From Pteria penguin (taxonomy: Eukaryota > Mollusca > Bivalvia > Pterioida > Pteriidae): 64,000 bases of DNA. The position numbers and the translations under genes are program-made. Shown here piece after piece: positions 60,901-64,000 of the stretch. The DNA lies in contig CM068590.1 in NCBI GenBank assembly GCA_035048485.1, positions 9,165,329 through 9,229,328 of the forward strand. The letters run 5' to 3'. The notes beneath the pieces are model-generated. The model made no database searches and was not told the origin of the DNA. It was given only the letters and a program-made list of their open reading frames with translations. Each line of letters opens with the position of its first letter. Within the stretch, counting starts at the first letter, position 1.

Positions 60901-63900
60901 AGGTTGCTACAGGGTAAGGCATATAAGTGTAGTATGTTGCTTTGGCATACAAATTGGAGAGGTTGCTACAGGGTAAGGAATATAAATGTAGTAGGTTGCT
61001 TAGGCATACACATGTGGGAGATTGCTGCAGGGATATTACATACAAATGTGGGATGCTGTTATAGGGTAATATTGAAAGTTGCTACATGGTATAACAAACA
61101 ATTGTAGATGGTTTATGAAAATTGAGGTAAATGAATAATGGAGGTTGCTACAGGTAAATGCATACAAATATGGAAGCTTCTTGCAGGCATACAGGTATGG
61201 AAGCTTCCTGCTGGCATACAGGTGTGGAAGCTTCTTGCAGGCATACAAATGTGGAAGCTTCCTGTAGGCATACAAATGTGGAAGCCTCCTGCAGGCATAC
61301 AGAAGTGGAAGCTTCCTGCAGGCATACAGATGTGGAAGCTTCCTGCAGGCATACAGGTGTGGAAGCTTCCTGCAGGCATATAGGTGTGGAAGTTTACTAC
61401 AGACATACATTTATATAAATTTCATATAAATGTGAGATTGGCTGAAAAATACAGTAAATAAGTATGGGAATTCCTTCAACAGATATGGGAGGTTGCTATA
61501 GGAATAAAATTGTGGAAGATTGTTATAGAAATACAAATTTGAAAAGTAGCTACATGCATACAGTTGTGTATAGTAGTTTACAGGTATAGAAAAGTGGAAA
61601 GTAACTATATGTGGAAGCATACTCTTGTTTATTGAAGAAGGACTTGTAAGATAGTAAAAGTAAGCAAAAAGCCTTCTTATAAATATTGTAATCCTATGTG
61701 TGAATCAGACTTCTAAAGAGTAGTTCTTGGTTCAAGTGATGTCAAACCTTTTGGTAAGATGGTAATATGTTTATATTTTTGTATGTTGTAGATTTTGTGT
61801 GAAGACCTTTACAGGACACAGAGAGTGGGTACGCATGGTGAGGGTGTACCATGATGGTTCCCTACTGGCCAGCTGCTCTAATGACCAGGTAGAATGTCTC
61901 ACATATAAACATACAGAAAAAGGAGATTTATATACTATGCTGATATTGCTAGAAATTTCAAAGAATTCTATAAAGAAGAATCCAATATCATAATTCATAT
62001 GGAAATTATTATAATTGGAATAGAAAGTGTGATGCTTATTTAGATATTTGGATCATTGTGCCCATTAAAAACTTTCTTTTCTTGCTGAAAAGTGGCTAAA
62101 AATGGGAACTAAATTATAAACCTATAAACCTATGCATCTATAACAGAGTTGAATGGTGCCAAAATGAATACAAATACAGTGTATGAACTTTAAAATAAAT
62201 TTATTTACTTTTACAGTAATCACTTGTGTTCAATGCTCTCCCCACCCCCTTTTTTTCCCCCATTATTGCGGATGTTGATTTTCATTAAAGCAAGTACTTC
62301 AGTTACACAGAAAGTTATTGAGTACCAAGTGGTTAATTAGTACAAATAAGTTTTACTGCTACTGATCAGTGGTTACTGTATTAGAATAACAAGAGTACCA
62401 GTGTAACTAATCCAATCATTGGTATATCCAAATGGACAAACACCAGTTTGTATTATTTGCTTTGTCAGAAATTCAAACTGTTGCATAATTCATGCTGCAT
62501 GAACCACATGTTAGCTTCACAGCCCCTCATTATTTATCGACTTTTTACTTGAGCATTATACATAGAAAGTAGACTTTTTCTGGAAAATTTTTCTAAATTT
62601 TGGGGGTGGACATAATACATAGGTGTGCATTATACATGATTGATTATGGTAATGGCAGCATTTTGCCAGGATGAAACAAACCCTTTCATCTTCCACTGAC
62701 CATTTTAGTTACGTCCGATACAGTAAGAATGAAGAGTTCTTTCAAATCAGCTAGGGATTGAAAATTTGACATGATACTTATACTAAGTTATGTTTGTGAT
62801 TACAGACTGTGAGAATTTGGGTGACAGCTACCAAAGAGTGTAAAATGGAGTTACGAGAACATGAACATGTGGTAGAATGTATAGCCTGGGCCCCTGAAAC
62901 AGCCCATCCGAGTATCACAGAGGCTAGCGGAGTTGAGGTACAAGCACTCAATCATTTAAGTACAAGGGTTATCTATAGACCAGATTCATACCTAACCATT
63001 GGTGTAATGGTAGAGGTAACTGGGTCATATTTAACAATAATTATTTTAGCTGTAAATAAATCTTTAACTGCCAGAAACATTCAGGCAATATACAATGTAG
63101 AATTGGCATAAAATTCTTGACTCCACTTGAAGCTAAATGTTGAAGCGAAATGTTTTGAATTTCCGCTGAATCTGTTACCCCACTTTTAGTTTTTTATAAA
63201 GAGAAAATTTACACGAAAATTTATGGAGGCATAAGATGGATGTTCATTGTTTGTGGTAGATTGGTAATTTCTGTTGATGTATAAAATTATTAACAAGAAA
63301 CACTCAATGTTCTTGCTATTTATTTAATTCATACTTCCCTTTGGATGACTTCTTGTCACCTATCTATGTATTGACAGAAAATTGATGTACAAATTATGAC
63401 CTGCAAAGCGAAATCATCTCTTGAAATTTAAAGTAAACCAAAACCATCAGAAATTACTCAAATAGATTAAGCTGAAGTGACCACGTTTACATTTAGGCAT
63501 GGCCCTGATTATGTATAACAATATATAACAATGTCTATACAGACGTAGTCATACAAATTTTAATGTAGATTAATAAAAACTTTGATTGAGTATTACCATC
63601 TAGATGATATAGTTACACCTGGTATGGTGTTAACACTGTTAATCACAGGTTGTTTTGGCTACAATGAATTAAAGCTTCTGACAGAGGGGAGAGTTATGGT
63701 TCCTACTTTCACTAACAAGTTTTGTTTCTTTGATACTTTTAATCACTTTATGACCTTTTTATAGGATAAAACACACATCAGCTTCTATGACTGCTAGATT
63801 ACATTTCTGTATGTGTATTGAGACATTTAGCGTATGTAACTGCATATTCAACAGTATTTTTATTTTTCAGGCAAAGAAAGGTAGTCGGTCAGGACCTTTC

Positions 63901-63972
63901 TTGATTTCGGGATCCCGTGACAAGACTATTAAGATGTGGGATGTCAGCACTGGATTGTGTCTGTTCACTATG
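51895..63972 (+). CDS. PAFAH1B1: PAFAH1B1 / LIS1, dynein regulator (5' ten coding exons, runs off the window)
   Basis: In animals LIS1 dimerises through a LisH domain, and its WD40 propeller binds the dynein motor; it also forms the non-catalytic subunit of platelet-activating-factor acetylhydrolase 1B. Coding exons: 51895-51926, 53702-53780, 55091-55165, 56880-57086, 58381-58477, 60188-60259, 60748-60850, 61792-61888, 62806-62937, 63871-63972. Together they give 996 nt or 332 residues; human LIS1 has 410, so about 78 residues lie to the right. Landmarks: [11 protein letters not shown] start (human MVLSQRQRDEL), LisH segment [13 protein letters not shown] (12-24), coiled-coil [15 protein letters not shown] (63-77), then WD40 repeats ending IRLWDYE, IKIWDF, IKMWEV, VRIWV and IKMWDV. 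All introns are GT-AG. Two introns carry minisatellites that start at the splice donor. Confidence 0.97.
51927..53701 (+). other. LIS1 intron 1
   Basis: A GT-AG intron of 1.8 kb, half of it the 0.9-kb dispersed repeat. The flanks (51927-52292 and 53234-53701) show nothing recognisable. Confidence 0.8.
52293..53233 (+). mobile_element. 0.9-kb dispersed repeat, copy B
   Basis: Same family and same orientation as 16619-17528. It starts CAGGACTTTTTCTCATCATT, runs through TTTTGGGAACCTGGCCCATG, and ends ACCATAAAGGGAATGGAAAA. Divergence with many indels from copy A suggests that both are old. No transposase frame remains. Confidence 0.75.
53702..53780 (+). CDS. PAFAH1B1: LIS1 coding exon 2 (LisH)
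   Basis: Encodes [20 protein letters not shown] then QKEANL, the core of the LisH dimerisation motif. Acceptor TTTGCCGCAG, donor AATTTG|GTAAGC; ends in phase 0. Confidence 0.95.
53781..55090 (+). other. LIS1 intron 2
   Basis: A GT-AG intron of 1.3 kb. The only structure noticed is a tandem duplication of about 53 bp at about 54830-54935 (ATCAGTAAGCAAAATATTAA and following, twice, nearly identical). Confidence 0.8.
54830..54935. repeat. 53-bp tandem duplication
   Basis: Two almost identical adjacent copies containing AGTAAGCAAAATATTAATGC and CATCCACTTACTGCATAT. This is a recent local duplication. Confidence 0.85.
55091..55165 (+). CDS. PAFAH1B1: LIS1 coding exon 3
   Basis: Exactly 25 codons, phase 0, encoding [20 protein letters not shown] then RLQKK, almost identical in its second half to human LIS1. 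Acceptor TTTTTTCTAG, donor AGAAG|GTAAGT. Confidence 0.96.
55166..56879 (+). other. LIS1 intron 3
   Basis: A GT-AG intron of 1.7 kb, occupied mainly by a pogo-like transposon (55272-56378). The 500 bp after it (56381-56879) hold nothing recognised. Confidence 0.8.
55272..56378. mobile_element. non-autonomous pogo/Tigger-like DNA transposon
   Basis: Terminal inverted repeats CAGTGATGCTCCGTTAATCC (5') and CCGGCACAACGGAGCATCACTG (3' end), with subterminal TCCGTTTATCCAG and its inverse. It is flanked by TA on both sides (55270-55271 and 56379-56380), as expected for the Tc1/mariner superfamily. CTCCG/TTAATCCGG termini are typical of pogo/Tigger/jerky families. It is 1,107 bp without a usable transposase frame, so it is a deletion derivative. 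Confidence 0.85.
56880..57086 (+). CDS. PAFAH1B1: LIS1 coding exon 4 (coiled coil, WD40 repeat 1)
   Basis: Exactly 69 codons. It runs from [15 protein letters not shown] through [17 protein letters not shown] to SCSEDATIR. Donor TTCGA|GTAAGTGG. A 62-bp minisatellite starts across this donor and copies the last dozen exon bases. Confidence 0.96.
57075..57535. repeat. 62-bp minisatellite anchored on the LIS1 exon 4 splice donor
   Basis: GTAAGTGG (or a near variant) recurs at 57087, 57149, 57211, 57273, 57335, 57397, 57459 and 57521, exactly every 62 bp. The first of these is the real donor. Each unit ends in GGCTACTATCCGA, a copy of the exon end GCTACAATTCGA. The unit ending at 57458 carries the exon version itself. 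A ninth donor-like copy lies at 57709 after an inserted hairpin. Confidence 0.97.
57087..58380 (+). other. LIS1 intron 4
   Basis: A GT-AG intron of 1.3 kb. It holds the 62-bp array, a 141-bp hairpin, and then about 600 bp with nothing recognised. Confidence 0.85.
57571..57711. mobile_element. 141-bp perfect hairpin inserted in the 62-bp array
   Basis: Arms of 53 bp with no mismatch (57571-57623 and 57659-57711), separated by a 35-nt loop. The inner ends are GGCCTCCTGGC / GCCAGGAGGCC and the outer ends TACTAAAAG / CTTTTAGTA. The perfect match suggests a recent foldback or MITE insertion, or a templated inversion. Confidence 0.9.
58381..58477 (+). CDS. PAFAH1B1: LIS1 coding exon 5
   Basis: Encodes [20 protein letters not shown] then [12 protein letters not shown] plus one base. 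It closes WD40 repeat 1 and opens repeat 2. Acceptor TTTGTATTTCAG, donor TTAG|GTAAAG. Confidence 0.96.
58478..60187 (+). other. LIS1 intron 5
   Basis: A GT-AG intron of 1.7 kb holding a hAT-like element at 59278-59953. The first 800 bp and last 230 bp contain nothing recognised. Confidence 0.8.
59278..59953. mobile_element. hAT-like non-autonomous element (candidate)
   Basis: The ends CAGGGGGGGGAAATTT and AAAGTTTCCCCCCTG are inverted. CAGTCT lies directly outside both ends (59272-59277 and 59954-59959). CAGGG-type ends fit hAT elements, which normally make 8-bp duplications, so the 6-bp match is imperfect support. GC content is higher than in the flanks. The minus-strand frame 59339-59569 (76 codons) is not recognised. 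Confidence 0.6.
60188..60259 (+). CDS. PAFAH1B1: LIS1 coding exon 6
   Basis: A 72-nt exon encoding [20 protein letters not shown] then SLC, the end of WD40 repeat 2. Acceptor CTATTTTTAG, donor TGCG|GTAAGT. Confidence 0.95.
60260..60747 (+). other. LIS1 intron 6
   Basis: A GT-AG intron of 488 bp with nothing recognised in it. Confidence 0.8.
60748..60850 (+). CDS. PAFAH1B1: LIS1 coding exon 7
   Basis: Encodes [20 protein letters not shown] then [17 protein letters not shown]40 repeat 3. Donor CTACAGG|GTAAGG. Tandem copies of GAGGTTGCTACAGGGTAAGG follow in the intron. Confidence 0.96.
60830..61420. repeat. minisatellite anchored on the LIS1 exon 7 splice donor
   Basis: It begins in the last ~15 bases of exon 7. 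GAGGTTGCTACAGGGTAAGG-type copies give donor-like GT at 60851 (real), 60914 and 60973, with weaker ones at 61066 and 61154. From about 61160 the pattern shortens to 27-bp units of GTGGAAGCTTCCTGCAGGCA plus TACAGGT. This looks like a second amplification from the same seed. Confidence 0.92.
60851..61791 (+). other. LIS1 intron 7
   Basis: A GT-AG intron of 941 bp. Its first 570 bp are the donor-derived array, which decays into more diverged copies up to about 61620. Confidence 0.85.
61792..61888 (+). CDS. PAFAH1B1: LIS1 coding exon 8
   Basis: Encodes [20 protein letters not shown] then [14 protein letters not shown]40 repeat 4. Acceptor TATGTTGTAG, donor ACCAG|GTAGAA; ends in phase 0. Confidence 0.95.
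61889..62805 (+). other. LIS1 intron 8
   Basis: A GT-AG intron of 917 bp. Apart from a CCCCACCCCC/T8/C5 low-complexity run near 62241-62262, I see nothing in it. Confidence 0.8.
62806..62937 (+). CDS. PAFAH1B1: LIS1 coding exon 9
   Basis: Exactly 44 codons, [20 protein letters not shown] through [12 protein letters not shown] to EASGVE, covering the end of WD40 repeat 4 and the start of repeat 5. Acceptor GTGATTACAG, donor TTGAG|GTACAA. Confidence 0.95.
62938..63870 (+). other. LIS1 intron 9
   Basis: A GT-AG intron of 933 bp with nothing recognised. The in-frame read-through past the donor (62938-63108) is open but has no homology to LIS1. Confidence 0.8.
63871..63972 (+). CDS. PAFAH1B1: LIS1 coding exon 10 (last in window)
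   Basis: Exactly 34 codons, [20 protein letters not shown] then [14 protein letters not shown], the second half of WD40 repeat 5. Acceptor TTTTTCAG, donor CTATG|GTATGT. The remaining WD40 repeats must lie to the right of the window. Confidence 0.95.
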
Positions 63973-64000
63973 GTATGTCTTGCATGTCCTGTTTTCATAC

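Noticed and set aside
61138..61418. Short frames on both strands in LIS1 intron 7
   Set aside because: They are products of the 27-bp repeat with no start context or homology.
62938..63111. LIS1 exon 9 extension (read-through open frame)
   Set aside because: The true join to exon 10 ([13 protein letters not shown]) matches LIS1 and uses a consensus donor. The read-through residues do not resemble the family.

Overview
This is a eukaryotic (animal) genomic window: AT-rich, intron-rich and very rich in repeats. Two single-copy metazoan genes can be rebuilt exon by exon. The organism is probably a lophotrochozoan invertebrate, most likely a mollusc. That guess rests on the divergence and style of the two proteins, a non-LTR retrotransposon tail of a type common in bivalves, and many short DNA transposons. 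It is an inference, not a proof.

Layout. (1) 1-3.45 kb is a cluster of four unrelated tandem arrays (units of about 25, 34, 44 and 60 bp) with no gene. (2) 4341-43571, minus strand, is a complete METTL16 gene (U6/MAT2A-type RNA m6A methyltransferase) in seven coding exons encoding 597 residues. Its introns are inflated by minisatellites: a 33-bp array in intron 6 (with a 500-N assembly gap), a 21-bp array in intron 5, a 32-bp array in intron 3 and a 22.5-kb 17-bp array in intron 1. (3) 43.6-51.8 kb is the region between the divergent genes. It holds a degraded reverse-transcriptase relic carrying a tiny inserted MITE, a 430-bp foldback element and probable non-coding first exons. (4) 51895 to the window end, plus strand, is PAFAH1B1/LIS1. 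Ten coding exons (332 residues) are present and the last WD40 repeats lie beyond the window. Its introns carry a pogo-like element, a hAT-like element, a dispersed 0.9-kb repeat and two minisatellites.

The two genes lie head to head (METTL16 minus, PAFAH1B1 plus), the same arrangement as on human chromosome 17p13.3. This looks like retained ancestral bilaterian microsynteny.

The most unusual signal is that four different minisatellites, in two genes on opposite strands and with unrelated units, start at an authentic 5' splice site and repeat the donor sequence in register (METTL16 coding exons 3 and 5; LIS1 coding exons 4 and 7). A second curiosity is that the 33-bp array inside METTL16 carries, on the sense strand, roughly 140 copies of UACAGAGAG, one base from the UACAGAGAA motif that METTL16 itself recognises. 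Roughly half of the window is tandem repeat. The long open frames inside the arrays are by-products of repeat periodicity, not genes.
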